From: Capillimicrobium parvum
Lineage (GTDB): Bacteria; Actinomycetota; Thermoleophilia; Solirubrobacterales; Solirubrobacteraceae
Length of the DNA: 64,000 nt
Direction: 5' to 3'
Assembly: GCF_021172045.1 (NCBI RefSeq)
Contig: NZ_CP087164.1
Coordinates: 1,240,001 to 1,304,000 of the forward strand
Below the pieces are notes generated by a model that made no database searches, was not told the DNA's origin, and saw nothing but the letters and a program-made list of their open reading frames with translations. A program made the position numbers and the translations under genes. This document shows positions 40,027 to 47,956 of the stretch, in pieces (position 1 is the stretch's first letter; each line of letters opens with the position of its first letter).

Positions 40027-40752
40027 ATGACCGAGCACGACACCGGTGTCCGCATCCCGCTCACGCCGGACGAGGAGCTGCTGGGCGCGGACCGCCCGAC
40101 GATCGAGTCGCTGCACACCGACGCCGAGCGCCTCGAGCGCATGCGCGCCGACCTCGAGATGGGCTTCCGCGCGCTCGAGGGCACCAGCGGGGTCTCCGTG
40201 TTCGGCTCGGCCCGCGTGGGCCCCAACGAGCCCGACTACGCGCTCGGGCGAGCGGTCGGCGCCGCGCTCGGCCGGGCCGGCTTCAGCGTCATCACCGGCG
40301 GCGGGCCCGGGCTCATGGAGGCGGCCAACCGCGGCGCGCGCGACGCCGGTGCGCGCTCGATCGGGCTGAACATCGAGCTGCCGTTCGAGCAGTTCGCCAA
40401 CCGGTACCTCGACCTCTCGCTCACGTTCCGCTACTTCTTCGCGCGCAAGGTCTGCTTCGTCCGCTACGCGACCGGCTTCGTCGTGCTGCCCGGCGGGTTC
40501 GGCACGCTGGACGAGCTGTTCGAGGCGCTCGTGCTCATCCAGACGGGCAAGGTGCGCCACTTCCCCGTCGTGCTCGTCGGCCGCCACCACTGGGGGCCGC
40601 TGTGGGACTGGGTCGGCGACCGCCTGGTCTCGGGCGGCTACGTCTCGCCCGAGGAGCTCGAGCTCGTCACGCTCTGCGACGAGCCGGAGGACGCCGTGGA
40701 GCGGCTCGTCTCCGGAGCGCGCGCCCAGGGGCTGGCTCCCGAGGCCGCGTAG
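40027..40752 (+). CDS. LOG family protein (TIGR00730-like nucleotide 5'-monophosphate phosphoribohydrolase)
   Basis: A 241-aa Rossmann-fold protein of the LOG family. It has SVFGSARVGPNEPDYALGR, the GGGPGLMEAANRGARDAG loop and the active-site PGGFGTLDELFEAL with its catalytic Glu/Arg context. These enzymes split the base from nucleoside monophosphates, in plants and some bacteria giving cytokinin. The -10-like GATACT lies at 40014-40019 only 7 bases before the ATG, so the message may be leaderless. Its last 115 bases overlap the convergent PLD gene. Confidence 0.9.
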   Translation: MTEHDTGVRIPLTPDEELLGADRPTIESLHTDAERLERMRADLEMGFRALEGTSGVSVFGSARVGPNEPDYALGRAVGAALGRAGFSVITGGGPGLMEAANRGARDAGARSIGLNIELPFEQFANRYLDLSLTFRYFFARKVCFVRYATGFVVLPGGFGTLDELFEALVLIQTGKVRHFPVVLVGRHHWGPLWDWVGDRLVSGGYVSPEELELVTLCDEPEDAVERLVSGARAQGLAPEAA

Positions 40753-41765
40753 CGCGCGCGGACCGCGTCGATCCACGCGGCCAGGCGGCCGGCCAGCGCG
40801 GGATCCTCGATCTCGAGGACGTTCTCGGCGTTCTGCTCGCCGGAGTGCGAGTGGTTGAACGAGCCGGCGAAGACGACGTCGTCGCACACGCAGACCTTCG
40901 CGTGAAGGAAGTCGTGGACGGTGCCCGCCGCCCACGGGGTCGAGCGCTTGCCGGTGAAGCCGTGGCGCTCGAGGACCCGCTCGAGGACCGGCGCCTTCCA
41001 GCCCGCGGTGGGGCTGGAGCGCCACTGGTGCAGCACCTCGCGCACCTGGGTGGCGTCCACGACGCCGGTGACGTCGACCTCGACGCAGTCGAGCGCGCGC
41101 AGGATCGGGCCCGCGGTCAGCAGCGGGCTGGCGATGCGCACCCGGCGGCGGGCGCGGGCGATCGCGGTGCCGATGCGCCTCGACAGGTCAGGGCCGTGGC
41201 CGGGACAGAACCACGGGCGGACCGGGACGCCGCCGACGCCGTGGGTGCGCACCGGATCCGCGCCCGAGCCGTCGACGCGGCCGCGCCGCCACAGGTCGTC
41301 GAAGTCCGCGCGGTAGGCGGCGGCGACGCCGGCATCCTGCACGCGCAGGATGACGTTCTCCTGGCGCTCCCAGGAGTCGAGCGTCCAGTTCGTCGAGCCG
41401 GTCAGCACGGACGTGCCGTCGCGCACGGCGAACTTGTGGTGCATGAGGTCCGGCTCGCCGGGGATCGCGCGCGTCGGCAGCGGGAGCGACTCGATCAGGG
41501 TCGGCTCCGTCCTCGGCGGCGGGGAGTCCTCGGGGTTGCGGGGGCAGTCGTGGTTGTAGGCCAGGCGCACGTCCACGCCGCGTCCGGCGGCGCCGACGAG
41601 CGCGCCCCGGATGCGGTCGCCGACCTCGCCCGGCAGACGGATGTCGTACAGCGCGAGGACGAGCGACTCGCGGGCGCGGTCGATGAAGCCGGCGACCAGC
41701 TCTCCGATCTGCGCCGCGTCCTGGGCGCCGTCCTCGAGCGTCGTGAGCTCGATGCCCTCGCCCAC
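40638..41765 (-). CDS. Phospholipase D-family protein
   Basis: A 375-aa PLD-superfamily protein with two HKD motifs: H109-x-K111 in HHKFAVRDGTSVLTGSTNW and a second LHAKVCVCDDVVFAGSFNHSHSGEQN around residue 310. Such proteins hydrolyse phosphodiesters, often in lipids or nucleic acids. There is no signal peptide, so it is cytoplasmic. The C-terminal 38 residues (rich in Ser and Thr) are read from the strand opposite the LOG gene, so the tail is probably not conserved. GTG 41765 lies 2 bases downstream of the ArfB stop. It follows arfB in one operon. Confidence 0.85.
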   Translation of the reverse strand: MGEGIELTTLEDGAQDAAQIGELVAGFIDRARESLVLALYDIRLPGEVGDRIRGALVGAAGRGVDVRLAYNHDCPRNPEDSPPPRTEPTLIESLPLPTRAIPGEPDLMHHKFAVRDGTSVLTGSTNWTLDSWERQENVILRVQDAGVAAAYRADFDDLWRRGRVDGSGADPVRTHGVGGVPVRPWFCPGHGPDLSRRIGTAIARARRRVRIASPLLTAGPILRALDCVEVDVTGVVDATQVREVLHQWRSSPTAGWKAPVLERVLERHGFTGKRSTPWAAGTVHDFLHAKVCVCDDVVFAGSFNHSHSGEQNAENVLEIEDPALAGRLAAWIDAVRARYAASGASPWARAPETSRSTASSGSSQSVTSSSSSGET

Positions 41766-41767
41766 CG

Positions 41768-42169
41768 TCAGTCCTCGCGGTCGGGTCGGCGCCGGGCCCG
41801 CTTGCGGTCGGCCTGCCGGCGCTTGGCCTCCAGGCGCCGCGCCCGGGCGGCCGCGCCCGCGGTGGTCGGCTTGCGCGGCCGGCGGACGGCGAGCGCGCGC
41901 GCCAGGCGCTCGCGCAGCCGGTCGAGCGCGAGCTCGCGGTTGCGGTGCTGGGAGCGCGCGTCCTGCGACGTCGCGGTCACCCGCGGGCCGAACCGGTGCA
42001 GCAGCCGCGCCCGCTGCCCGTCGGTCAGGGTGCGGGACGCGTGCACGTCGAAGACGGCCTCGATGCGCGAGGCGGTGACGTTCGCGTGCTGGCCGCCCGG
42101 ACCGGACGAGCGCGACGCGCGCAGCTCGATCTCGGCCAGCGGCAGGGCCAGGTCGCGGGAGATGCGCAT
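41768..42169 (-). CDS. arfB: Alternative ribosome-rescue factor ArfB (peptidyl-tRNA hydrolase-like release factor)
   Basis: A 133-aa release-factor-like protein. The GGQ motif at residues 25-27 (SGPGGQHAN) hydrolyses peptidyl-tRNA on stalled ribosomes. The C-terminal tail is strongly basic (ARRLEAKRRQADRKRARRRPDRED), as needed to enter the empty mRNA channel. ATG 42169 follows GGAGG at 5 bases; GTG 42181 would add MEDP. It diverges from the OmpR gene across about 44 bases and is followed by the PLD gene. Confidence 0.93.
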   Translation of the reverse strand: MRISRDLALPLAEIELRASRSSGPGGQHANVTASRIEAVFDVHASRTLTDGQRARLLHRFGPRVTATSQDARSQHRNRELALDRLRERLARALAVRRPRKPTTAGAAARARRLEAKRRQADRKRARRRPDRED

Positions 42170-42204
42170 CGGGTCCTCCACACCCGGCAGTCTGACGCGA
42201 CTGG

Positions 42205-42210
42205 TATAGA
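42205..42210 (+). promoter_or_regulatory. -10 element of orphan response regulator
   Basis: TATAGA, three bases before GTG 42214. This implies transcription starts at or near the start codon (leaderless). A weak CTGACG stands 7 bases upstream and is unlikely to be a -35 box. Confidence 0.4.
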
Positions 42211-42213
42211 CAA

Positions 42214-42906
42214 GTGGTGCCCGTAGCCCGTGTGCTGGTCTGCGACGACGATCCGGACATCCGCGCGCTGCTGCGTGCGCTGCTCGAGCGCGCCGGAATG
42301 GCGGTCAGCGAGGCAACCGACGGCCGGGAGGCGCTGCGCCTCGTCCACCAGGAGCATCCCGCGCTCGTCGTGCTCGACGTCAACATGCCATCGCTGGACG
42401 GGTGGCAGACGCTCGAGCGGCTGCGCGACTTCAGCGCCGTGCCCGTCCTCATGCTCACGGGCCGTGACGCCGAGCTCGAGAAGGTGCGCGGGCTGCGTTC
42501 CGGCGCCGATGACTACGTCACGAAGCCGTTCGGCCGCCAAGAGCTGCTGGCGCGCGTGCAGGCGCTGCTGCGCCGGGCGCCCCCGCCGGGCGACGGCGCG
42601 GCGGCGGACGTCTACGACGACGGCTACGTGCGCATCGACGACGGCAACGCCGAGGTGTCCGTCCTCGGCCGCCCGGTTGCGGTGACGCCGCTCGAGCTCC
42701 GGCTGCTGCGCACGCTCGTCCGCAACCGCGGCCACGTCCTCAGCCGCGACCAGATCCTCGACGCGGTGTGGGGAGAGGGCGCGTCGGCGTCGCAGGTCAA
42801 GCTCTACGTGGGCTACCTGCGCCGCAAGCTCGAGCCGGCGTCCGGCGACGTGCCCGTCCCGATCGAGACCGTGCGCGGGTTCGGCTACCGCTACCGGACG
42901 CCATAG
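42214..42906 (+). CDS. OmpR/PhoB-type response regulator (orphan)
   Basis: A 230-aa regulator with receiver (Asp11-Asp12-Asp13 acidic pocket, phospho-acceptor Asp55 in VVLDVNMP, Lys in DDYVTKPFG) and a C-terminal winged helix (VTPLELRLLRTLVRNRGHVLSRDQILDAVWG and VKLYVGYLRRKLE). No histidine kinase gene is next to it. GTG 42214 and GTG 42217 are both possible. It may be phosphorylated by a kinase elsewhere. Its target genes are not visible. Confidence 0.92.
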   Translation: MVPVARVLVCDDDPDIRALLRALLERAGMAVSEATDGREALRLVHQEHPALVVLDVNMPSLDGWQTLERLRDFSAVPVLMLTGRDAELEKVRGLRSGADDYVTKPFGRQELLARVQALLRRAPPPGDGAAADVYDDGYVRIDDGNAEVSVLGRPVAVTPLELRLLRTLVRNRGHVLSRDQILDAVWGEGASASQVKLYVGYLRRKLEPASGDVPVPIETVRGFGYRYRTP

Positions 42907-42946
42907 TGGTTCGTCTCGATGGTTGCCGGACGGGCCACTAGCGCCG

Positions 42947-43417
42947 ATGCGGCCGATCACCGCCCACCGCGTCGTGGCGGCGCCGCGGGAGGCGATCTTC
43001 TTCGTGCTCGCCGACCTGGCCGCGCACTGGTCGCTGTCGAACCAGTGGACCGAGGTGCGCGAGCTCGGCCCCGACGGCGGGGTCATCCGCCTGCAGGGCC
43101 CGTTCGGCATCCGCCGCACCGCCCAGGTCCGGGTGCGCCGGCGCGAGGCTCCGTGGCTCGTCGCGGGCGAGGCGCGCCTCGGCGCGGGCACGCGGGCGCG
43201 CGTGGCTTGGGAGCTTGCTCCGGACGGCGGCGCACGGACCGCCGTGAGGCTCAGCGCCTGGGTCGAGGCCGCGGCGTGGCACGACCGGCTGCTGCTGGAG
43301 GCGGGCGGCCGGCGGTGGCTGGCGTGGCGCTTCGCGGTGACGCTCGGCCGCCTGGAGGCGGCGGTCGGGGCCGCGGCGCCTCAGCCGTCGGCGGTGTGCC
43401 CGTCGCGCTCGACGTAG
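42947..43417 (+). CDS. SRPBCC-family protein (polyketide cyclase-like)
   Basis: A 156-aa START/Bet v1-fold protein of the SRPBCC superfamily. It has RPITAHRVVAAPREAIFFVLADLAAHWSLSNQWTEV at the N-terminus and the long C-terminal helix LLLEAGGRRWLAWRFAVTLGRLEAAVG. The cavity could bind a hydrophobic ligand; no enzyme activity is shown. ATG 42947 was chosen; TTG 42923 is less likely. Its 3' end overlaps the convergent cupin gene by 37 bases. Confidence 0.8.
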   Translation: MRPITAHRVVAAPREAIFFVLADLAAHWSLSNQWTEVRELGPDGGVIRLQGPFGIRRTAQVRVRRREAPWLVAGEARLGAGTRARVAWELAPDGGARTAVRLSAWVEAAAWHDRLLLEAGGRRWLAWRFAVTLGRLEAAVGAAAPQPSAVCPSRST

Positions 43418-43761
43418 CCGCCCTGGCCGCCGACGCAAACGTAGATCGCCTCGCCCTCGCCGACGTTGCGCAGCGAGCGCACGGTCGCGGCATCGACCCG
43501 CGCGAACCCGCCCGCGGGCAGCCGGTGGGTGGTCCCGTCGCCGAAGGCGAACTCGATCTCACCGCGGTGCACGAAGTACAGCTCCTGCTGGCGGTCGTGG
43601 AAGTGGCGGCCCGTCTGGTAGCCCTCGGGGAGCACGATGGCGTTGACGCCGAACTCGGTCACCCCGAGCGCGCGGCGCACTTTACGGAAACCCGGTCCGT
43701 CGCCGAGGTCGTCGACGGTCGCGACGGCCCACCCGTCGCCGCTGATGAGATTCTCCCCCAT
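43381..43761 (-). CDS. Cupin-domain protein
   Basis: A 126-aa single cupin: [66 protein letters not shown]. The first motif has His-x-His and Glu, so a metal site is possible. Similar small cupins often bind metals or act as pathway isomerases. It diverges from the cold-shock gene. ATG 43761 has weak upstream purine content. Confidence 0.82.
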   Translation of the reverse strand: MGENLISGDGWAVATVDDLGDGPGFRKVRRALGVTEFGVNAIVLPEGYQTGRHFHDRQQELYFVHRGEIEFAFGDGTTHRLPAGGFARVDAATVRSLRNVGEGEAIYVCVGGQGGYVERDGHTADG

Positions 43762-43843
43762 GGCGGCGATCGTACTGGTACGTTGCGCCCGTCGGCCGGG
43801 GGGAGGACCCCGGGGAGAGGAAGCATCGGAGGAACCGGCTGCT

Positions 43844-44047
43844 ATGGCCACGGGAACCGTGAAGTGGTTCAGCGACGAGAAGGGGTTCGGCTTCATCACG
43901 CCGGACGAGGGCTCGCGCGACCTCTTCGTGCATCACAGCTCGATCGTCGCGGACGGGTATCGCACCCTCGCCGAGGGATCGAAGGTCTCGTACGAGGAGG
44001 AGGCGGGCGACAAGGGCCCGAAGGCCATCAACGTGCAGAAGCTCTGA
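43844..44047 (+). CDS. cspA: Cold-shock domain protein
   Basis: A 67-aa single-stranded RNA/DNA-binding protein. RNP1 is KGFGFI at about 13-18, and RNP2 reads LFVHHS (usual VFVHFS). It acts as an RNA chaperone. The ribosome site is GGAGGAA at 43828-43834. The sequence is typical and full length. Confidence 0.97.
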   Translation: MATGTVKWFSDEKGFGFITPDEGSRDLFVHHSSIVADGYRTLAEGSKVSYEEEAGDKGPKAINVQKL

Positions 44048-44091
44048 GCGGGCCGGTCCGGGGGCTCTGACCGGGCTCCCGGCCCAGCGCA

Positions 44092-45207
44092 TCAGCCCGT
44101 CGTCCGCGGCGCGCCGCCGGCGGCGGTCGCCGCCCGGACGGTCCCGCCGTACCAGCGGGCGAGCACGGCCTGCGCGGGCTTGCCCTGCGGGCTGTAGTCG
44201 CCCGCGCTCTGGCGCCCGTCGGCCGACCAGTCCCAGATCGCGATGCCCGACACCCAGTCGCGGTGTCCGAGCTGCGAGAACGCGGCTTCGTAGGCGTTGG
44301 CCTGGGCAGTGAGGCTGACCGCGCCATCGCCCTGCTCGGCGGGTGCCTGCGCGGTGCCGACGCGGCTCGTGTAGCCGAGCTCCGTGACGAGCACCGGCTT
44401 GCCTGTGCGGTCATGCAGCGCCTGCATGCGCGTGATCCACGGCTGCCAGCCGGCCTCGAGCTGCGTCACCGACGGGTCCGCGTCCTTCGGCGTGAGCGGC
44501 ATGTACGCGTCGATGCCGACCGCGTCGAGGACGTCCCAGAACGGCACCTTCTCGGCCTCCTGCACCCAGTTCGCGGCGTACGTGATCTGGCCGTCGAAGC
44601 GCCCGCGCACGTCGGCGATCAGCGATCGCCAGGCCGCGTCGTCGCCGCTCATCGACGCGAGCTCCGAGCCGACGACGAAGAGATCGGCGTGGACCTGCTG
44701 GGCGAGGTCGGCGTAGTGCTCGACCATCCGGCGGTACGCCGCCATCCACTCGCCGCGCGAGGCGGGGGCGATGTCGCCGCGGAAGGTCCCGTCGCGCACG
44801 TTGAGATGGGGCGCGATGCCGACCTGCATCCCGTCGCCGCGGGCGGTGGCGGCCGCGGCGACGATGCTCGCGTCCGACGGCGTCTCGTGCGGGTCGGGCG
44901 CGATGGCGGTCGAGTCGCGGGCCGCCTGGAACCAGAGGACCGGGAAGGTCGCCTGATCGGCGCCGGCCGCGCGCAGGTCGCGCAGCGCGTCGGCGGCGGT
45001 CGGGGCCGAGAGGGCGTCGGCGAGGTATGCGGTGACGTTCGCGCCGCGCAGCATCCCGTCGCGCACCGGTGGGACGTTGCGCCCCGTCGGGGTGGCCGGC
45101 GCCGCCGCGGGGAGAGATGCGGCGCCGTCGCCGTCGCCGTCGCCGGAGCCGGGCACGGCGACCCACACGGCGAGGCCGGCGAGCAGGGCGAGCGCGGCCG
45201 CTCCCAT
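44092..45207 (-). CDS. Membrane-anchored TIM-barrel glycosidase-like protein (GH113-like)
   Basis: A 371-aa protein with an N-terminal membrane segment (ALALLAGLAVWVAVPG) and a short Gly/Asp linker, then a (beta/alpha)8 barrel. Likely catalytic Glu182 lies in VVGSELASMSGDD and a second Glu near residue 275 in VTELGYTSRVG, matching the acid/base and nucleophile of GH113-type mannanases. It would act outside the membrane on a polysaccharide. ATG 45207 was chosen; a basic stretch upstream has no standard start. It follows the rhodanese gene. The family assignment is from pattern only. Confidence 0.75.
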   Translation of the reverse strand: MGAAALALLAGLAVWVAVPGSGDGDGDGAASLPAAAPATPTGRNVPPVRDGMLRGANVTAYLADALSAPTAADALRDLRAAGADQATFPVLWFQAARDSTAIAPDPHETPSDASIVAAAATARGDGMQVGIAPHLNVRDGTFRGDIAPASRGEWMAAYRRMVEHYADLAQQVHADLFVVGSELASMSGDDAAWRSLIADVRGRFDGQITYAANWVQEAEKVPFWDVLDAVGIDAYMPLTPKDADPSVTQLEAGWQPWITRMQALHDRTGKPVLVTELGYTSRVGTAQAPAEQGDGAVSLTAQANAYEAAFSQLGHRDWVSGIAIWDWSADGRQSAGDYSPQGKPAQAVLARWYGGTVRAATAAGGAPRTTG

Positions 45208-45262
45208 GACGAGCAGCGGGGCGCGCCGCCGCCCGGGTCGCCCCGCGCGCCGCGGCCGCTTC

Positions 45263-45607
45263 CTAGTGATCCGCGACGCGGCCGTCCTCGGGCTCGAGCG
45301 GCAGGCCGCCGGCCTCCCAGTCCAGCAGCCCGCCCGCCAGCGACCAGGCGTCGTAACCGGCGCCGCGGAAGGCCTGCGCCGCCATCGCCGAGCGGCCGCC
45401 GACGCGGCAGACGAACACCACCGGCCGGTCGCGGTCGATCGTCCCGGCCGCCCCGGTGAGGTCGCCGAGCGGGATGAGGCGGTCGCCGGCGATGTGCCCC
45501 TCCTCGTGCTCGCTGGGTTCGCGCACGTCGACGATCTGCGCGCCTTCGCGCTGCATCTCGGCAGCGCGCTGCGCCGTGACCTCGAGCTCGGAGCGCTGGC
45601 TCGCCAT
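45263..45607 (-). CDS. Rhodanese-domain protein
   Basis: A 114-aa single rhodanese domain. The catalytic loop VFVCRVGGRS carries Cys67; VDVREPSEHEEGHIAGDRLIPLGDL is the typical N-terminal half. It transfers sulfur from thiosulfate or a persulfide to acceptors. It diverges from the CapA gene and precedes the glycosidase-like gene. Confidence 0.92.
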   Translation of the reverse strand: MASQRSELEVTAQRAAEMQREGAQIVDVREPSEHEEGHIAGDRLIPLGDLTGAAGTIDRDRPVVFVCRVGGRSAMAAQAFRGAGYDAWSLAGGLLDWEAGGLPLEPEDGRVADH

Positions 45608-45760
45608 GGGGGCGCAGCGTAGTGCGTGGCCCATGACCGACGTGCTGATCGGCCCGCGCCGCAGCGCGGCCTGCGAGACTGGGCGGGCCGCAGGAGGGCG
45701 GGGGCCACCGCCGAATGGGGCACGGACGCACCACCACGCGGCAACGGAGGCCGCCCGAGG

Positions 45761-47026
45761 ATGGACCGCCGGGCCCGCGAGCCCACCCGCAGACCACGCG
45801 CACCGCACGCGCGCCCCGCCGCGATCACGGCGGGGCTGCGACGCGTGCCGCATTCGCCGCCCGCCGCGATCACGGCGGGGCTGCGACGCGTGCCGCATTC
45901 GCCGCCCGTCGCGATCTCGGCCGGCCTGGTCGTCCTCGCGGCCGTCATCGTCGTCCTCACGCTGGTCCTGCGCAGCGGCGGCGAGCACCCGGCCGTGGCC
46001 CAGGCGAGCGTGCCGAGCTCGACGATCATCACCGTCGCCTGGGTGGGCGACACGATGCTCGGCCACGACGGCGCGCTGCCGCCGCAGGGCGGCCGCGAGC
46101 TGTTCGCCCCGATGCGCCCGTGGCTGCGCTCGGCCGACCTGATGCTCGGCAACCTCGAAGGCGTCCTGGCGACCACCGGAGGCTCGAAGTGCGCGGGCTC
46201 GAAGAGCGGCAACTGCTTCGCCTTCCGCGCCCCGCCGTCCAGCGCGGCCGCGCTGCGCTGGGCGGGCTTCGACGCGATGAACCTGGCCAACAACCATGCG
46301 ATGGACTACGGCGCCGGCGGCCTGGAGGAGACGGCGGTCGCGCTGCGCGACAACGGGATCGCGTCGACCGGGCGGCCGGGGGAGATCACCCTCATGCGCG
46401 TCCGCGGCACGCGGATCGCGCTCATCGGGCTGGCGCCGTATCCGTGGGCGCAGAGCTCGCTGGACCTGGCCGGCGCCGCCGCGCTCGTGCGGACCGCCCG
46501 CACCCGCGCCGACGTCGTCATTGCGATGATCCACGCGGGCGCCGAAGGCAGCGGGCAGACGCACACGCCGGCGGGCCGCGAGGTGGCGTTCGGCGAGGAC
46601 CGCGGCGACACGCGCGCGCTGGCGCACACGCTCGTCGATGCGGGCGCCGCCCTCGTGCTCGGCTCGGGGCCCCATGTCGTCCGCGGGCTCGAGCGGCGCA
46701 ACGGCCGGCTGATCGCCTACTCGCTCGGCAACTTCGCGGGCTGGCACAACTTCGCCGGAGGGCCGGTGCTCGACCAGACCGGCGTGCTGCGCCTGCGGAT
46801 CACGCCCGACGGCCGCGTGCAGGGCGGCCGCTGGGTCTCGGCGCAGATGACACCGCCGGGGATCCCGCAGCGGCAGCGGTCGAACATCAGCGCGCAGCTC
46901 GCGCGCAGCGTGTCGCTCACGGACTTCGGCGCGACGGCGTGGCCGATGACGGGCCGGGGCCGGCTCGGCGCGTGGAACGCCGCCGAGGCGGGCGCGCGTT
47001 CAGGAACCAGTCAGGTCGGGCGGTAA
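45761..47026 (+). CDS. capA: CapA-family protein (poly-gamma-glutamate synthesis/metallophosphatase fold)
   Basis: A 421-aa protein with a basic cytoplasmic tail and a transmembrane segment (VAISAGLVVLAAVIVVLTLVL, about 49-70). An extracytoplasmic metallophosphatase-like domain follows with VAWVGDTMLG, GNLEGVLA, NLANNHAMDYG, MIHAG and LVLGSGPHVVRGLE. CapA helps make or attach poly-gamma-glutamate in Bacillus; in actinobacteria its role is unclear. ATG 45761 was chosen after GGAGG; GTG 45626 would add 45 Arg-rich residues. The N-terminal tail contains a perfect 15-residue tandem duplication. Confidence 0.85.
   Translation: MDRRAREPTRRPRAPHARPAAITAGLRRVPHSPPAAITAGLRRVPHSPPVAISAGLVVLAAVIVVLTLVLRSGGEHPAVAQASVPSSTIITVAWVGDTMLGHDGALPPQGGRELFAPMRPWLRSADLMLGNLEGVLATTGGSKCAGSKSGNCFAFRAPPSSAAALRWAGFDAMNLANNHAMDYGAGGLEETAVALRDNGIASTGRPGEITLMRVRGTRIALIGLAPYPWAQSSLDLAGAAALVRTARTRADVVIAMIHAGAEGSGQTHTPAGREVAFGEDRGDTRALAHTLVDAGAALVLGSGPHVVRGLERRNGRLIAYSLGNFAGWHNFAGGPVLDQTGVLRLRITPDGRVQGGRWVSAQMTPPGIPQRQRSNISAQLARSVSLTDFGATAWPMTGRGRLGAWNAAEAGARSGTSQVGR
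45818..45907. repeat. 45-bp perfect tandem repeat inside capA
   Basis: Two identical copies (45818-45862, 45863-45907), coding AAITAGLRRVPHSPP twice in the CapA N-terminal tail, with a degenerate third start. It is in frame, so the protein is lengthened but not broken. Confidence 0.9.
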
Positions 47027-47089
47027 GGAAGATCCGGGGCGCGGCGTCCTTCTGGAGCGACAGTCTCTCCAACCCGGAAGGAGCCCGTC

Positions 47090-47557
47090 GTGAAGACTCG
47101 GCTCGCATCGGCCGCCGCCGCGGCCGCCATCATCGGTTCGCTGGCCCTCGTTCCCGCCTCCGCGCTCGCCCAGCCCGCGCATGCGGCGGCGAACCGGGCC
47201 GCGCTGAAGCTGCACACGAACAAGCTCGGGACGTTCCTCGTCGACGGCAAGGGCATGAGCCTGTATCTGTTCGAGAAGGACAAGGGCGGCAAGAGCGCGT
47301 GCTTCGGCGCCTGCGCTCAGGCGTGGATGCCGTACCTGACCTCCGGCAAGGCCACGGCCGGCAAGGGTGTCGCCGCCGCGAAGATCGGCACGACGAAGCG
47401 CAAGGGCGGCGGGACGCAGGTCACGTACGCCGGCCACCCGCTCTACCACTACATCGGCGACAAGTCCGCCGGGCAGACCACGGGCGAAGGCTCGAAGGCG
47501 TTCGGCGCCGAGTGGTACCTCGTGTCGCCGGCCGGCAAGACGGTCGAGGGCCACTGA
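47090..47557 (+). CDS. Secreted lipoprotein-like repeat protein (COG4315 type)
   Basis: A 155-aa exported protein. The signal peptide is MKTRLASAAAAAAIIGSLALVPASALAQPAHA, cleaved near 32. Two repeats follow of the PF03640 kind: LGTFLVDGKGMSLYLFEKD with CFGACAQAWMPYL, then VTYAGHPLYHYIGDKSAGQTTGEG with FGAEWYLVSPAG. The Cys pair in CFGAC is conserved in the family, whose function is unknown. GTG 47090 follows GGAAGGAG. Confidence 0.88.
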   Translation: MKTRLASAAAAAAIIGSLALVPASALAQPAHAAANRAALKLHTNKLGTFLVDGKGMSLYLFEKDKGGKSACFGACAQAWMPYLTSGKATAGKGVAAAKIGTTKRKGGGTQVTYAGHPLYHYIGDKSAGQTTGEGSKAFGAEWYLVSPAGKTVEGH

Positions 47558-47575
47558 CCGGGTAGACATGGGCGC

Positions 47576-47956
47576 ATGACCGCGCTCTGGCTCGTCGACG
47601 GCATGAACGTGATCGGGTCGCGCCCCGACGGATGGTGGCGCGACCGGCGCGGCGCGCAGGGGCGCCTGGCCCGGGAGCTGGCGGGCTGGGCGCAGCGGGA
47701 CGGCGCGCGCGTCGAGGTGATCTTCGACGGCGCGCCGCACGCGATCTCCGGCGCCGGCGGTGTGGGAGTCGCTTTCGCCTCGCGGCGGGGGCGCAACGCC
47801 GCCGACGACGACATCGCCGCGCGCGTCGAGGCGGCGGACGAGCCGGGCGCGATCCGGGTCGTCACGTCCGATCGCGAGCTGGCCGCGCGGGTGCGCGCGG
47901 CGGGCGGCGACGTGGTCGGGCCGAGCGAGCTGCGGGCGCGGATGGACGCGGGCTAG
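47576..47956 (+). CDS. NYN (YacP-like) domain protein
   Basis: A 126-aa PIN-like nuclease fold of the YacP/NYN type: ALWLVDGMNVIGSRPDGWW at the start, IFDGAPH in the middle and VVTSDRELAARVRAAGG near the end. Asp residues at these three sites would bind metal for RNA cleavage. TAGACAT and the ATG lie close, so it may be weakly expressed. It converges with the carboxylase gene with a 4-base overlap. Confidence 0.87.
   Translation: MTALWLVDGMNVIGSRPDGWWRDRRGAQGRLARELAGWAQRDGARVEVIFDGAPHAISGAGGVGVAFASRRGRNAADDDIAARVEAADEPGAIRVVTSDRELAARVRAAGGDVVGPSELRARMDAG

Noticed and set aside
42181-42213. Tenth copy of the island palindrome (TCTGACGCGACTGGTATAG)
   Set aside because: Only the left half matches the core; the CAG arm and TTATC are missing, and the gene is a housekeeping regulator outside the island.
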